Positions 19,791-32,118 of a stretch of 64,000 nucleotides of DNA are shown here, one piece after another. Each line of letters begins with the position of its first letter. Position 1 is the first letter of the stretch. Under the pieces are notes generated by a model, which saw only the letters and a list, made by a program, of their open reading frames with translations, was not told the origin of the DNA and searched no databases. The translations under genes and the position numbers were made by a program. Source of the stretch: an uncultured Actinomycetes bacterium (GTDB lineage Bacteria; Actinomycetota; Actinomycetes; Nanopelagicales; Nanopelagicaceae); the NCBI GenBank assembly GCA_903834515.1, contig CAILJM010000027.1, positions 62,001 through 126,000 on the forward strand, given 5' to 3'.

Positions 19791-20420
19791 CTACTTCTTG
19801 ATCTGATCTGTGAGATGAATACCGAACTGTCCAACAGTCTTATACGCGAGATAGGCCCCAGTCTCGCGCACGATATAGCGCCAAGCTGCCTCCTGTAACG
19901 ATGCTGGCCCAGTCGTTGTGGCCGCACAACTCGCCTTTATTCCTAGATCCTTTGCCTCGGCTTCAGCTCGGTAGCAATGATAGGGATCGGTCACAATAAT
20001 GATTGACGAGAGGCTATGACTCTTTAAGTAGCGGACATATGCAATCGTGCTGCTCAAGGTATCTCGGCCGATAGAAATTGATGTCAAAGCGCTCTTTGCA
20101 ATCCTCGATTGAATGAGGGAGAGTCTGCTGGTCGACGCTTCTGTGTAATTATCACCCTTCGCATTAGCACCCACGGTAATGATGCGCGGTGCCAAACCGG
20201 CGCGATAGGCCTGATTCGCCCGATCAATTCTCGCCTGCAATATATCTGACGGTACGCCATTGAATTGAGCAGCGCCAAGAATCACAATTGCATCGCTTTT
20301 TAGCGGTTTTGCCTTATGTCCTTCATTCCAGATTGAGTAGAAAAAATATCCAGGAATAACAATCAGAAGTAGAACAAGGAAGGTAAAAAGCCTACGAAAA
20401 ATTCGGAACAGGAGAATCAT
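19791..20420 (-). CDS. YdcF/SanA-like DUF218 membrane-anchored protein
   Basis: A 209-residue protein with one N-terminal membrane helix (about residues 5-29, FTFLVLLLIVIPGYFFY) and a DUF218 domain, recognised by DAIVILGAAQFNG, the 'RIDRANQAYRAG' helix and VTDPYHCYRA. Members are linked to cell-envelope integrity (SanA, ElyC, YdcF) but their reaction is not established. The ATG overlaps the last bases of dusB (ATGA type), so the two are translationally coupled. The domain should lie outside the membrane given the short, basic N-terminus. Confidence 0.88.
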   Translation of the reverse strand: MILLFRIFRRLFTFLVLLLIVIPGYFFYSIWNEGHKAKPLKSDAIVILGAAQFNGVPSDILQARIDRANQAYRAGLAPRIITVGANAKGDNYTEASTSRLSLIQSRIAKSALTSISIGRDTLSSTIAYVRYLKSHSLSSIIIVTDPYHCYRAEAEAKDLGIKASCAATTTGPASLQEAAWRYIVRETGAYLAYKTVGQFGIHLTDQIKK

Positions 20421-21607
20421 CCGCCCGAAACCGAATCATCAATCGTAATAGCGGGAATCTCATCAGGATCATTTAACCAACCATCAGGCAGAGTTGGCGT
20501 ACGCCCGTGAGACTTTCGACCCCTCGGTCCTTCGGAGACGGCAGTTGGATACGGTTGATCATCGAGTTGTCCTAGAAGGTACTCAAGCTCGCCAAGTGAG
20601 GCGACCATTCCCAATGAAGATCTTATTTCTCGTGGCACGGTAAATCCTTTGAGATACCACGCCATATGCTTGCGAAGATCTCGCATAGCGCGGCCTTCAG
20701 CTTCAAAAAATTCTACGAGTAAATTACCGTGTCGAATCATCATCTCGCGTACTTCAAAGAGGCTTGGCTCCGACTTTCGAGAGTCACCGTTCATGGCACG
20801 AACTAGATCGGCGAATAACCAAGGACGTCCAAGACAGCCGCGACCAACGACGACGCCGGCGCACCCAGTTTGAGCGATCATCCTTGCGCCATCCTCGCCG
20901 CTCCAGATATCTCCGTTACCAAGAACAGGGACGCCAGTAGGTTTCAGATGTTCAACGAGGGTCGCAATCTTCGACCAATCTGCCTCACCGTCGTACATCT
21001 GCTCTGCGGTTCGAGCATGTAGCGCAACCCACGCAACCCCCGCTCGTGCAGCCGCGGTTGCAGCATCAAGATAGGTGTGGTGATCTGTATCGATACCTAC
21101 GCGCATCTTGACGGTAACTGGTACTCCAAAAGGTTTCGCAGCATCAACTGAGGCTTTCACAATATTTTCAAAGAGGCGTCGCTTATACGGCAGTGCTGCG
21201 CCACCACCTCGACGAGTCACCTTAGGAACCGGGCAACCGAAATTGAGATCGATGTGATCGGCAAGATTTTCTTCCATCAGCATCGTAATCGCCTTGCTCA
21301 CAACAATGGGATCAACTGCATAGAGCTGTACCGAGCGTGGTGACTCACCCTTACCCGGAGTTATCAAACGTAACGTCTCTGGGTGTCGCTCAATAAGCGC
21401 GCGAGCAGTAACCATCTCTGAGACAAAGAGTCCTGCTCCTTGCTCTCGGCACAAGGTCCGAAAGGCGGAGTTTGTAATTCCCGCCATAGGAGCTAAAACG
21501 ACGGGAGTGCTCAGCACCACCTCATCATTTTCAAACCCCCCATTTGCGATGGGTAAGCGAAGAGGTGCAGGTTGAGTTAGCACCCGAGCAAACGTGGCGC
21601 GAGCCAC
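20417..21607 (-). CDS. dusB: tRNA-dihydrouridine synthase
   Basis: A 396-residue flavoenzyme that reduces uridine to dihydrouridine in tRNA D loops. Diagnostic parts are [12 protein letters not shown] at the first strand, the catalytic cysteine in NFGCP, GGGAAL after it, and the FMN-phosphate loop in GNGDIW and VVGRG. The start is uncertain: GTG 21607 overlaps glyS by 31 bases, and GTG 21583 overlaps by only a few. The C-terminal tail of about 70 residues is polar and variable. It is coupled to the DUF218 gene downstream and to glyS upstream. Confidence 0.93.
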   Translation of the reverse strand: MARATFARVLTQPAPLRLPIANGGFENDEVVLSTPVVLAPMAGITNSAFRTLCREQGAGLFVSEMVTARALIERHPETLRLITPGKGESPRSVQLYAVDPIVVSKAITMLMEENLADHIDLNFGCPVPKVTRRGGGAALPYKRRLFENIVKASVDAAKPFGVPVTVKMRVGIDTDHHTYLDAATAAARAGVAWVALHARTAEQMYDGEADWSKIATLVEHLKPTGVPVLGNGDIWSGEDGARMIAQTGCAGVVVGRGCLGRPWLFADLVRAMNGDSRKSEPSLFEVREMMIRHGNLLVEFFEAEGRAMRDLRKHMAWYLKGFTVPREIRSSLGMVASLGELEYLLGQLDDQPYPTAVSEGPRGRKSHGRTPTLPDGWLNDPDEIPAITIDDSVSGG

Positions 21608-22956
21608 GATTGAACGTGATCAATGCCAACGCGCTCCTGAGCCATCGTGTCGCGATCACGAATCGTCACCGCATTATCTTCGAGGGTTTCAAAATCAATC
21701 GTGATGCAATACGGAGTCCCGATCTCATCCTGCCTGCGGTAACGACGACCGATTGCTCCGGCATCATCAAAGTCGACCGACCAATTTTGGCGAAGCTCAG
21801 CAGCTAAATCGCGAGCCTTTGGCGAGAGATCGGCATTGCGAGAGAGCGGAAGTACTGCGACTTTAATAGGCGCAAGACGATGATCCAACTTCATCACCGC
21901 TCGCTTCTCCATCTCACCCTTCGAATTTGGAGCCTCATCTTCGGTGAAGGCATCCATCATGAAGGTCAGTGTGCAGCGGTCAACCCCTGCTGCAGGTTCA
22001 ATGACATAAGGAACCCAGCGTTCATTCTTCTCTTGATCAAACCATGAAAGATCTTTTCCAGATGCCGCTCCATGCGCTTTGAGATCAAAATCTGTCCGAC
22101 TTGCGATGCCTTCAAGTTCACCCCACTCGGTGCCATTGAATTCAAATTTGTATTCGATATCAACGGTTCGCTTCGAATAGTGCGAGAGCTTCTCTTTAGG
22201 ATGCTCGAAGAGGCGAAGGCGCTCTGGATTAATACCAAGATTTTTATACCAAGCAAGGCGAGTATCGATCCAATATTGATGCCACTCTTCATCTGTCCCA
22301 GGAACGACAAAGAATTCCATCTCCATTTGTTCAAATTCGCGAGTACGGAAGATAAAGTTTCCAGGAGTGATTTCATTTCGGAAAGACTTTCCGATTTGGC
22401 CGATTCCAAATGGCGGTTTCTTCCGTGAAGTCTGTGCAACGTTGTCGAAGTTAATAAAGATACCCTGTGCTGTTTCCGGACGTAGATACGCTAATCCGCT
22501 CTCATCCTCGACCGCACCTAAGTAGGTCTTGAGTAAACCAGAGAATTGTTTTGGTTGGGTGAACTTTCCCTTGTTTCCACAGTTTGGGCAATTTACTTCT
22601 TCCATCGAAGTTGGCTGACGACCATTCTTAGCTTCGAATGCCTCTTCGAGATGATCAGCGCGATAACGCTTGTGACAGGCGGTGCACTCGGTTAATGGAT
22701 CTGTGAAAGTTTCTACGTGGCCAGATGCTTCCCAGACCTCCCGTGCAAGTATCACGCATGAGTCCAAACCCACGACATCTTCGCGTCCCTGAACCATGGA
22801 ACGCCACCACTGACGCTTCACATTGTTTTTGAGTTCTACGCCGAGGGGACCGTAATCCCAAGAGGCGCGCAAGCCACCATAAATTTCCGATGATGGGTAG
22901 ACGAATCCGCGGCGCTTGGCCAAACTAACAATTGTCTCTAAACGATCTGCGGCCAT
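21577..22956 (-). CDS. glyS: Glycyl-tRNA synthetase, class II dimeric type
   Basis: About 459 residues from ATG 22956, chosen because GGAGGAG sits 6 bases before it; a longer frame to 23028 lacks such a site. It charges tRNA-Gly. The single-chain alpha2 type is recognised by [11 protein letters not shown], the class II motif 2 [10 protein letters not shown](I)FRTREFEQ and motif 3 [14 protein letters not shown]. Cysteine pairs CTACHK and CPNCGN suggest a zinc site in the insertion. The C-terminus holds the anticodon-binding domain. It is the first gene of the glyS-dusB-DUF218 group. Confidence 0.97.
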   Translation of the reverse strand: MAADRLETIVSLAKRRGFVYPSSEIYGGLRASWDYGPLGVELKNNVKRQWWRSMVQGREDVVGLDSCVILAREVWEASGHVETFTDPLTECTACHKRYRADHLEEAFEAKNGRQPTSMEEVNCPNCGNKGKFTQPKQFSGLLKTYLGAVEDESGLAYLRPETAQGIFINFDNVAQTSRKKPPFGIGQIGKSFRNEITPGNFIFRTREFEQMEMEFFVVPGTDEEWHQYWIDTRLAWYKNLGINPERLRLFEHPKEKLSHYSKRTVDIEYKFEFNGTEWGELEGIASRTDFDLKAHGAASGKDLSWFDQEKNERWVPYVIEPAAGVDRCTLTFMMDAFTEDEAPNSKGEMEKRAVMKLDHRLAPIKVAVLPLSRNADLSPKARDLAAELRQNWSVDFDDAGAIGRRYRRQDEIGTPYCITIDFETLEDNAVTIRDRDTMAQERVGIDHVQSWLAPRLLGC

Positions 22957-23081
22957 GATTTTCTCCTCCGGCTGGCTGTCGGCTTGTACTGATCTTGCGG
23001 GCTGCAAGGAGTCGAATTTTACCTGCATCTAGAGCCTCACTTCACCCGCGTGAAGGGCCTCTGCCAATCTAGAATCGCCGG

Positions 23082-24329
23082 ATGAGCGAGGATCACAACC
23101 AGGAATATCAAGGGACCAAAAATCTCTCAGCTATTCCAGCCCTGTGGGCGAACATCAGAGATTTTCCCCGTGCTCTTACGCTCAGCGCCTTCGTCTCCGG
23201 CTTTCTCGTGGTCCTTGTGGCGGCAACGGGACCCATTGTGATCATGCTGCAAGCAGCAGAATCTGGCCATTTCACGGATGCGCAGACCGCTACGTGGATC
23301 GCATCCTCATGGGTGATGTCGGGTCTCTTCTCGCTTTATCTATCCCTTCGCTACCGAATGCCTATGATCGGCTCAACCTCTACCGCGGCAATAGTTCTCC
23401 TCGTCACAAGCTTGAAGACCCACTCGATTCAAGAGGCGGTCGCTTCGTACATCATCGTCGCTCTGCTTTTCATCGTAGTTGGGCTTGCAAAGTTTATGCC
23501 CAAGTTGATGAAAGCCATCCCTCACCAACTCATCATGGCGATGCTTGCCGGTGTGCTCTTCAATTTTGGTGTAAATATTTTCATGCAGTTCAGGGATGAA
23601 CCTTGGATAGTCTCTTCTATGGTGCTCGCCTACTTTATCGCCCGAATTTTCAAACTCCGAGCGCCAGTTGTTGCGGTACTCGTGGTTGGAATCATCGCCT
23701 CCTTGCTCTTACATCAGATGCATTTTCGCTCACCACACTTTGGAGTAACGCACCTCGTCTGGATCTCTCCACATTTCACGCTCGGTGCATTGATTAATCT
23801 CGCATTGCCAATGTTCATACTCACGATCGCGACGCAATTTGCGCCTGGCTTTGCGGTTCTTAAAAACAATGGATACGACGCTCCGCATAATCGCTCACTC
23901 ATCTCCTCTGGCGTTATCTCTCTATTAAGCGCTGGCTACCTCAACAGCGGAACCAATACCTCAGCGATTACGGCAAGCATTGCCGTGGGTGAACATGCCG
24001 ATCCAAACCGCGAAACCCGTTACACATCGGGGGTCATTACCGGCATCATCTATATTGCCGCTGGATTGGTGGGCGCATCAGTGCTCACTCTCTTCGGCGC
24101 ACTCCCAGCTTCAGCACTCGCTGCTCTCGCGGGTTTGGCGCTCTTCCCTGCTCTCTCCACATCACTTCATGAATCTCTCGTTGCACACCAGGGCCGCGAA
24201 GCCGCTCTTGTTACCTTGCTCATCACGATAAGCGGAATACATCCGCTTCAACTCGGTTCACCATTTTGGGGATTGATTGCAGGAAGCCTGCTTTACGCTT
24301 TACCAAATCTTCGATCGCGCTCTGCATAG
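23082..24329 (+). CDS. BenE-family transporter (benzoate/proton symporter-like)
   Basis: A 415-residue integral membrane protein with about 11-12 helices. The N-terminal part ([17 protein letters not shown], '[19 protein letters not shown]') matches the BenE family, whose characterised member imports benzoate with protons. The usual 'WSTPGAA' motif appears as GSTSTAA, so the substrate may differ. No aromatic-degradation genes lie nearby. The frame overlaps the convergent uppS gene by 37 bases at its 3' end. It is divergent from glyS and stands alone on the plus strand. Confidence 0.87.
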   Translation: MSEDHNQEYQGTKNLSAIPALWANIRDFPRALTLSAFVSGFLVVLVAATGPIVIMLQAAESGHFTDAQTATWIASSWVMSGLFSLYLSLRYRMPMIGSTSTAAIVLLVTSLKTHSIQEAVASYIIVALLFIVVGLAKFMPKLMKAIPHQLIMAMLAGVLFNFGVNIFMQFRDEPWIVSSMVLAYFIARIFKLRAPVVAVLVVGIIASLLLHQMHFRSPHFGVTHLVWISPHFTLGALINLALPMFILTIATQFAPGFAVLKNNGYDAPHNRSLISSGVISLLSAGYLNSGTNTSAITASIAVGEHADPNRETRYTSGVITGIIYIAAGLVGASVLTLFGALPASALAALAGLALFPALSTSLHESLVAHQGREAALVTLLITISGIHPLQLGSPFWGLIAGSLLYALPNLRSRSA

Positions 24330-25021
24330 ATTTCAATCGCCTTCCAAAGAGTGTGACGATCAACATCTGGCCAGAGCACATCCATAAAAACCATCTCTGC
24401 ATAGGCCGATTGCCACGGTAGGAAGTTAGACGTTCTCTGTTCTCCTGAAGATCGCAGGAACAAATCCACATCCGACATCCCTGGGTTGTAAAGATGCTTG
24501 GCGAGCAACTTCTCGGTTATTTGCTCGGGTTTGAGATTTCGTTTCGAAATTTCTTTGGCAATGGATACTGCAGCATCAACGATCTCAGCTCTCCCCCCAT
24601 AATTGACGCACATATTGAGGGTGAGGGTCTTATTTCGTCGAGTGAGTGCCTCTGCTTCGCGCAATTCGTTAATCACTGACTTCCAGAGGCGTTGCTCTTT
24701 TCCAACCCATCGAATTCGGACGCCTAAGTCATTCATTTCATCTCTACGGCGCCGGATAACATCACGATTAAAGCCCATCAAGAATTTAACTTCTTCTGGC
24801 GATCGTCGCCAATTCTCAGTTGAGAAGGCGTATGCGCTTATCTCCTTGACGCCTATTTCAATTGCGCCATGTATGACATCAAGCAAAGAAGCTTCACCTG
24901 CCTCATGTCCTGCTGTTCGAGGCAAACCACGCTCCTTCGCCCAACGACCATTTCCATCCATCACAATAGCGACATGGTGAGGAATCTGATCCGGGTGCAA
25001 TTTTGGTGGTTTTGCGGCCAT
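24293..25021 (-). CDS. uppS: Isoprenyl (undecaprenyl/decaprenyl) diphosphate synthase
   Basis: A 242-residue cis-prenyltransferase that builds the lipid carrier for peptidoglycan and other glycans. Asp22 in MDGNGRW is the catalytic aspartate; GGRAEIVDA and the SGEQRTSNF segment that binds diphosphate are intact. The length fits the UppS family. Chain length made cannot be predicted. It begins two bases after the recO stop, so recO and uppS are one unit. Its 3' end overlaps the convergent BenE gene. Confidence 0.96.
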   Translation of the reverse strand: MAAKPPKLHPDQIPHHVAIVMDGNGRWAKERGLPRTAGHEAGEASLLDVIHGAIEIGVKEISAYAFSTENWRRSPEEVKFLMGFNRDVIRRRRDEMNDLGVRIRWVGKEQRLWKSVINELREAEALTRRNKTLTLNMCVNYGGRAEIVDAAVSIAKEISKRNLKPEQITEKLLAKHLYNPGMSDVDLFLRSSGEQRTSNFLPWQSAYAEMVFMDVLWPDVDRHTLWKAIEIYAERDRRFGKA

Positions 25022-25023
25022 GA

Positions 25024-25755
25024 TTACATTCTCTCAACAAGCGGTAAGGAACGTAAACCTCTCTCCAAATGCCACTGAAGATAGGCAGCAATCAATCCTG
25101 ATGCCTCTCGTCGATTTCGAAGCTCGGATGAATGTGCGCTCTCCCAATCACCAGAGAGCAGCGCTGACATTAATTCGAGTGATTCTGGGGCAGGCGTTGG
25201 AGCCGCAGATGGCTTACAAGAATTGCAGACCGATCCACCGCCAACTAACGAGAAGAATTTATGTGGTCCTGGCGCATCACAGACCGAGCAATGTGTCAGC
25301 GATGGTGCATAACCTGCAACAGAGAGCGAGCGCAGAAGATACGCATCCAAGATGAGTGATGGGTCATAACTCTCATTGGCGAGTGCTTTGAGGGCACCGG
25401 TAATTAATAGGTATTGCTGTAACGCAGGTTCGTGCTCATTCTGAGTGAATCTCTCTGCCGATTCTAAAATCGCATTGGCGACTGTCCAATGCTGGTAATT
25501 CTCGCTCAGGCGATCGCCAAAATTTTCAATGCTTACCGCTTGAGTGACGGTATCGAGTGACTTGCCCGAATACAGTTGAAGGTCGACGTGGCTGGTCGGT
25601 TCAAGTCTGGCACCCCACCTCGACTTTGTCCGACGCACGCCTTTTGCGACCGCTTTAATCCGGCCATGTTCGCGAGTGAGCAGAGTGATGATCCGATCAG
25701 CTTCGCCCAATTTCTGAGTACGAAGCACAACCCCTTGATCTCGATATACCGCCAC
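25024..25755 (-). CDS. recO: DNA repair protein RecO
   Basis: A 243-residue recombination mediator that helps load RecA in the RecFOR pathway. The N-terminal OB fold opens with [19 protein letters not shown], and a C-terminal zinc-ribbon is visible as CSVC and CNSC cysteine pairs around residues 158-179. The likely start is GTG at 25755. It lies between leuA (19-base gap) and uppS on the same strand; recO beside uppS is typical of actinobacteria. Confidence 0.96.
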   Translation of the reverse strand: MAVYRDQGVVLRTQKLGEADRIITLLTREHGRIKAVAKGVRRTKSRWGARLEPTSHVDLQLYSGKSLDTVTQAVSIENFGDRLSENYQHWTVANAILESAERFTQNEHEPALQQYLLITGALKALANESYDPSLILDAYLLRSLSVAGYAPSLTHCSVCDAPGPHKFFSLVGGGSVCNSCKPSAAPTPAPESLELMSALLSGDWESAHSSELRNRREASGLIAAYLQWHLERGLRSLPLVERM

Positions 25756-25774
25756 CCTCAGAAGGTAGTCGTGA

Positions 25775-27535
<1,761 letters not shown>

Positions 27536-27555
27536 TTAACGGGATTTTGGATGTC

Positions 27556-27593
27556 AACCGGCAACACCAAACCCCGCGGCGAGGGGACCGGTT
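27556..27593 (-). promoter_or_regulatory. Hairpin after the leuA leader peptide, candidate attenuator
   Basis: AACCGG at 27556-27561 pairs with CCGGTT at 27588-27593, enclosing a second stem of CCCC (27572-27575) with GGGG (27583-27586). It overlaps the stop codon of the leader peptide. No U-tract follows, so it is not a standard intrinsic terminator. The leader's GGCGGGG stretch could pair with CCCCTCGCC of the hairpin, offering an alternative fold. Confidence 0.6.
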
Positions 27594-27636
27594 ATTTGGC
27601 CCCGCCACGGCAGCTAAGGAGGAGACTGCGTTCCAT
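27592..27636 (-). CDS. leuA leader peptide
   Basis: A 14-codon open frame on the minus strand reading M-E-R-S-L-L-L-S-C-R-G-G-A-K, with three successive Leu codons (CTC CTC CTT) and a TAA stop at 27592-27594. It lies 96 bases upstream of the leuA start. Tandem regulatory codons followed by a GC-rich RGG segment overlapping a hairpin are typical of actinobacterial leucine leaders, in which ribosome stalling at Leu codons when leucyl-tRNA is scarce alters mRNA folding. The Shine-Dalgarno sequence is not obvious. Confidence 0.75.
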   Translation of the reverse strand: MERSLLLSCRGGAK

Positions 27637-27657
27637 AGGTCTAACTCTAAATCAGCC

Positions 27658-28962
27658 TTAGAGGATCGGCAAATATCGATCTAATTCGTAGGCGCTGACC
27701 TGCTTGCGGTACTCATTCCACTCGGCCCGTTTATTTCTCAGAACATACTCAAAGACCGCCTCGCCGAGGGTTTCGCGGACAAAAGTCGAATTTTCCATCG
27801 CCTTGATCGCTTCCTCGAGATTCGTAGGTAGCGCTTCAGGCTGCTCATTCTCGGTGAGGGAATACTTTGATTCAATTCCCTTCAAGCCAGCGGAGATGAT
27901 GACGGCGAAAGCCAAATATGGGTTACATGCAGAGTCTGGCGAGCGAACTTCAACTCGAGTCGAATTCTCTTTTTGAGGCTTATAGGCAGGAATTCGGACG
28001 AGCGATGAGCGATCGTTATGTCCCCAGGTAATAAAGGCTGGTGCCTCACCTTCGCCTGAAAGTCGCTTATACGAATTAACGAATTGGTTAGTGATCGCCG
28101 TGAATTCGCCAGCATGTTTAAGTACTCCGGCGATGAATGCACGACCAATCTCTGAGAGCCCAAATGGCTTGCCCGCTTCGTAGAAGGCATTTGCCTCGCC
28201 ATTGAAGAGTGAGAAATGTGTATGCATGCCAGAGCCCGGGTGCTCTGTGAAAGGTTTTGGCATAAATGAGGCATGCACACCCTGGTCGAGTGCCACCTCT
28301 TTGATGACATGGCGTGCAGTCATGATGTTATCCGCTGTGCTCAGAGCATCGGCGTAGCGAAGATCAATCTCTTGTTGACCTGGAGCTCCTTCATGGTGTG
28401 AGAATTCAACAGAGACTCCCATCGCTTCGAGCATAGTTATGGCTTGGCGCCGAAAATCTTGTCCAATCGATGTTGGGGTGTGGTCGAAATATCCGCCCTG
28501 ATCAACCGGTATCGGTGCGAGACCAGATTCCGGTGCATTCTTAAAGAGGAAAAATTCCAACTCTGGATGGGTGTAGCAAGTGAACCCCATATCTGCGGCC
28601 CGTTGAAGTGTCCGCTTAAGAACCTGGCGTGGATCAGATTCAGCTGGCGTGCCATCTGGCATGGTGATGTCACATATCATTCGCGCTGCCCCAGGTGCTG
28701 TGGTGCGCCAAGGAAGGATTGCAAAAGTTGAAGCGTCAGGCTTTGCCAACATATCTGATTCGGTGATGCGTGCATATCCCTCAATCGCCGACCCATCAAA
28801 ACCGATCCCCTCAGAGAAAGCAGAATCGAGTTCAGCTGGTGCGATTGCTACCGACTTTAAGAATCCGAGAACATCGGTAAACCAGAGGCGCACAAATCGA
28901 ATTGACCGCTCCTCCAAGGTACGAAGAACGAACTCTTCTTGCTTGCTCATCTCATCATTCAT
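27658..28962 (-). CDS. glnA: Glutamine synthetase, type I
   Basis: A 434-residue enzyme making glutamine from glutamate, ammonia and ATP. The N-terminal beta-grasp (IRFVRLWFTDVLG) and catalytic domain motifs FDGSAIEGYAR, PELEFFLF, and GMHTHFSLF are intact, and ENSTRVEVRSPD is the glutamate-binding segment. Length and the GFDGSAIEG form fit the shorter GSI type seen in actinobacteria as GlnA2. The adenylylation Tyr loop of GlnA1 is not obvious to the eye. The start is ATG 28962; ATG 28950 is an alternative. Confidence 0.95.
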   Translation of the reverse strand: MNDEMSKQEEFVLRTLEERSIRFVRLWFTDVLGFLKSVAIAPAELDSAFSEGIGFDGSAIEGYARITESDMLAKPDASTFAILPWRTTAPGAARMICDITMPDGTPAESDPRQVLKRTLQRAADMGFTCYTHPELEFFLFKNAPESGLAPIPVDQGGYFDHTPTSIGQDFRRQAITMLEAMGVSVEFSHHEGAPGQQEIDLRYADALSTADNIMTARHVIKEVALDQGVHASFMPKPFTEHPGSGMHTHFSLFNGEANAFYEAGKPFGLSEIGRAFIAGVLKHAGEFTAITNQFVNSYKRLSGEGEAPAFITWGHNDRSSLVRIPAYKPQKENSTRVEVRSPDSACNPYLAFAVIISAGLKGIESKYSLTENEQPEALPTNLEEAIKAMENSTFVRETLGEAVFEYVLRNKRAEWNEYRKQVSAYELDRYLPIL

Positions 28963-29033
28963 GGGGTCAGACTCTCAACCCATTGTTACATGAATGTTAA
29001 GCGTGCTCCCGGTTAAGCGCGAGGAGCGCACAA

Positions 29034-30113
29034 TTACAGATTATGCGCGCTAGCCACCGCTGCATACATGATTTTTCCATCATGAATATTGAGTCCGGCC
29101 GCTAGCGCTGCATCATCATTGAGGGCTCGTTCCCACCCCTTGTTGGCGAGAGCCAGCGCATATTTGATCGTCGCATTCGAGAGCGCATAGGTAGAGGTTG
29201 CCGGGACCGCGCCAGGCATATTTGCTACACAATAATAAAGTGAGTTGTGCACGGCAAAAGTTGGATCCGCGTGAGTAGTCGCATGTGAACCCTCGAAACA
29301 GCCACCTTGGTCGATCGCGATATCGACGAGAACCGATCCGGGTTTCATTCGTGAGACCAATGCATCTGTTACTAATTTAGGCGCCTTCGCTCCTGGAATC
29401 AGAACCGAACCAATGACCAAATCGGCGGTCAGAAGTTCTTCTTCAATCGCAAGAGCTGATGATGCAATTGTCTTTACCTGTCCATGAAAAATATTGTCAA
29501 TCTCAGCGAGCCGATTCAGGTTCACATCAAGAATTGAAACATCGGCGCGCATTCCATGCGCGATCGCTGCAGCGCTGAGACCAGCAACACCACCGCCGAG
29601 GATAACGACCTTTCCGGGTTTGACGCCGGGCACTCCGCCAAGAAGAACTCCTCGACCACCGTTTGGGCGTTGTAGCGCCGCTGCTCCAACTTGAATAGAC
29701 ATTCGACCAGCAACTTCAGACATAGGTGCGAGAAGAGGGAGGGTTCGATTTACCTCGACCGTTTCATATGCGATCGCTGTAGCGCCACTTGCCATCAGAG
29801 CTAAGGTCAACTCTTTATCAGCAGCGAGATGGAGATAGGTGAAGATCACCTGACCCTGACGCATTCGAGGATATTCGACGGCAATAGGTTCCTTGACCTT
29901 TAAAATCAGATCAGATCGTTCCCAGAGTTCATCGGCGCTTGTAACAATTGTTGCCCCTGCAGAGATGTATTGCTCATCGGTGATGGCTGAACCAAGACCA
30001 GCCCCGCTTTCGATGAGAACCATATGATTTTGCGCAAGTGAATGTGCGCCCGCCGGAGTTAAAGCGACTCGGGATTCATTATTTTTTATCTCTTTTGGGA
30101 CACCAACAAACAC
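29034..30113 (-). CDS. ald: Alanine dehydrogenase
   Basis: About 359 residues from GTG 30113, preferred because GAGGAG lies 7 bases before it and the product then starts FVGVPKEIK as in other alanine dehydrogenases; an ATG at 30128 sits inside that Shine-Dalgarno stretch. It interconverts alanine and pyruvate with NAD, releasing or fixing ammonia. Visible features are the N-terminal VPKEIKNNESRVALTP, the Rossmann motif GGGVAGLSAA and the C-terminal PGAVPATSTYALSNAT. It lies beside glnA in the same direction, both concerned with ammonia assimilation. Confidence 0.94.
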   Translation of the reverse strand: MFVGVPKEIKNNESRVALTPAGAHSLAQNHMVLIESGAGLGSAITDEQYISAGATIVTSADELWERSDLILKVKEPIAVEYPRMRQGQVIFTYLHLAADKELTLALMASGATAIAYETVEVNRTLPLLAPMSEVAGRMSIQVGAAALQRPNGGRGVLLGGVPGVKPGKVVILGGGVAGLSAAAIAHGMRADVSILDVNLNRLAEIDNIFHGQVKTIASSALAIEEELLTADLVIGSVLIPGAKAPKLVTDALVSRMKPGSVLVDIAIDQGGCFEGSHATTHADPTFAVHNSLYYCVANMPGAVPATSTYALSNATIKYALALANKGWERALNDDAALAAGLNIHDGKIMYAAVASAHNL

Positions 30114-30173
30114 TTCTATGCTCCTCATCGTTGAGTAGTAACGTCTTATCTTCGCTGGATATTACTCTCTAAT

Positions 30174-31166
30174 TTATCCCCCAAAGAGAGTCTCCGTGAT
30201 CTTTGGATGTAATTCCGCTCGCATTTTGGCAAAATTTTCAGGCGGCCAGCCAGCAGCAAATGTACGGCGAAGCAATTTCGCCAACGTGTACTCCGGATCA
30301 TCCAACTCTGCCCGCTCTAATGCGCGTACCGCTAAGGCACCATCACCTCGCTCATAGAGAAGCTCTGCAAATAGGGCTGCCGGCGCTGCTCCAAATCCTT
30401 GAGGCGATATCGTCATCAACCAACGCCACATCTCGAGCAGGGCCTCTTTGTTATCCGCTGTGGCCATTCCCAACCCATAGTCGCGAACTTGAAGATCTAG
30501 GAGTCGCACTAAAACGAGCGCAACGAGATCGATCCGATCTGATCCTCTCTTAGCGATGAATTCTTGCACCAGTTCATTGAGTGCCACGGCGCCTTCACGT
30601 TGAAGTTTTTGAACGCTCGAAGCTTGATAATCAATCGGTGCAATCCTGGCGATAGCGGCAGCAAGTTCTTTCACGTGATGATGTGAGGAGAGCATCTCCT
30701 TTGCCGCTTTCTCGTTCGCAAATGGCATAGGCGCTCCGTCTACAACCCGTTCACAGGCGACTCTCGAATTTTTAATATCAGGAAGTACTCGCCCGCGAGG
30801 CGGACAACACTCTTTATCCTGGCAGATCGTTGACCGCCATCGATCCCCATCAACGAGCAGAGATTCACGAACAACGATCGCCTTCTCATTAAGCGCGCTC
30901 ACAAGAGAGTCGAGCACCAGTTTGTGAAATTCAGCTCTGGCGCTGATGTAACCAACGATGAGCGCCGAATCTGCCTGCTGTTTTAGTAAGTGAGAAATTA
31001 AAAAGTCGATCTGCAGAAACGGAAGTTCCGTCGGATAGTCGACGCGCATCGCCAGGCCTGCTTGGTTCTCTTTAATTGCAATAATGACTAAGGAATTTTC
31101 TGGGTGATAACCGATTAAAAAAGGTACTGCGGCAAGTAAATCATGCGGACTAGTAAGTGTGGTCAT
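30174..31166 (-). CDS. DUF4192 family protein
   Basis: About 330 residues from ATG 31166, with AAGGAG 9 bases before it; ATGs at 31172 and 31190 are alternatives. The opening LTSPHDLLAAVPFLIGYHPENSLVII is characteristic of DUF4192, an actinobacterial family of unknown function. The cysteines in CQDKECCPP near residue 120 are also typical. No signal peptide or membrane helix is seen, so it is probably cytoplasmic. It is upstream of ald with a gap of about 60 bases. Confidence 0.87.
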   Translation of the reverse strand: MTTLTSPHDLLAAVPFLIGYHPENSLVIIAIKENQAGLAMRVDYPTELPFLQIDFLISHLLKQQADSALIVGYISARAEFHKLVLDSLVSALNEKAIVVRESLLVDGDRWRSTICQDKECCPPRGRVLPDIKNSRVACERVVDGAPMPFANEKAAKEMLSSHHHVKELAAAIARIAPIDYQASSVQKLQREGAVALNELVQEFIAKRGSDRIDLVALVLVRLLDLQVRDYGLGMATADNKEALLEMWRWLMTISPQGFGAAPAALFAELLYERGDGALAVRALERAELDDPEYTLAKLLRRTFAAGWPPENFAKMRAELHPKITETLFGG

Positions 31167-31246
31167 AACCATAGACTCCTTGATTGCCAAAAGAATTTAT
31201 TGCCGTGTTAAGGAATCTGTGGAGATGAGATCTCTGTTGAAATCCT

Positions 31247-32041
31247 TCAGCCTCCGAAGCGAGTTGGTGCAGCATTGACATTCACGACCGTTGAATAACT
31301 CTGCACAATCGCGCCACCAACGACTGGATAAGAACTCGCTCCAGCCGACCACGTGCCTAACCAGGAAACATTGAGGGTCACTACATATCTTCCTGCGCGG
31401 TGATAGGTATGGCCGGTCGATCTGTCAGGCAATGGTCCGCCTGGAGTTTGCGATGTAGCAGTGACACCATCCCCAAAATTCCAGCTGAATGTAGGCGCGA
31501 GATTCACCCCAACGGCCACTCCTAGAATCTGAGTCACTGTTGCAAAGCTCAAGCCCGTATCACTCCAAAAGTAGGTGGGTACCTGGGCAACGACGCCATC
31601 TGACGGTTGAACGTATATATGCCGTGAAGGCAACAATTGCGTAATTTGATCGGCAAGATTTACTGCAGCCACTTCCGTGGGAGTTGTTACCACCTTTGCA
31701 GGTTTGGGTCTGGGCGGGTGGTACACGTAGGGAACGTGTCGAATATACGGACGTGGAGTTGGATTGAAGGTCCGTTTAACGACGGGCCTTGGGGTGGGGG
31801 TTGAACTCTTGGAAGGAAGCGGTGTGGGTTTTGAACTTCCAGGGATGACCTTTGACGCATCAATTATTATTTTACCGGTCACCGGATCCGTATAAACATT
31901 AATGCAGACGTTATTTGTGCACTGCGAAGCGTTAGCCGATCGCGTGCCGACGAACAACCCGCCAACAGTAAAGATCGACATCGCTAGAAGGGCAAGGAAG
32001 GAGTTTAATGAAAAGTTGTTCCGGTCGCTTCGTATCCGCAT
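31247..32041 (-). CDS. Secreted PKD-domain protein with Pro/Thr-rich linker
   Basis: A 264-residue protein with an N-terminal signal sequence or anchor (SFLALLAMSIFTVGGLFVG, then SANAS). Residues about 68-118 form a linker rich in Pro, Thr, Arg and Lys, likely spanning the cell wall. Residues about 155-255 hold a PKD beta-sandwich, recognised by WNFGDG, GHTYHRAGRYVVTL. PKD domains usually bind proteins or glycans. Two cysteines (CTNNVC) near the mature N-terminus may form a disulphide. No enzyme domain is present, so it may be an adhesin or wall-associated factor. Function is unknown. Confidence 0.8.
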   Translation of the reverse strand: MRIRSDRNNFSLNSFLALLAMSIFTVGGLFVGTRSANASQCTNNVCINVYTDPVTGKIIIDASKVIPGSSKPTPLPSKSSTPTPRPVVKRTFNPTPRPYIRHVPYVYHPPRPKPAKVVTTPTEVAAVNLADQITQLLPSRHIYVQPSDGVVAQVPTYFWSDTGLSFATVTQILGVAVGVNLAPTFSWNFGDGVTATSQTPGGPLPDRSTGHTYHRAGRYVVTLNVSWLGTWSAGASSYPVVGGAIVQSYSTVVNVNAAPTRFGG

Positions 32042-32118
32042 GCCCTGAGATTAGGAGAAAACTGCAGCGAAGATTTTGGTTGATCGGCAAGTTGTGGATA
32101 AGAGAGTAGGTTGCTCTC

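Noticed and set aside
27556-27593. Intrinsic terminator before leuA
   Set aside because: The hairpin has no following U-tract on the minus strand, so it is listed only as a candidate attenuator structure.
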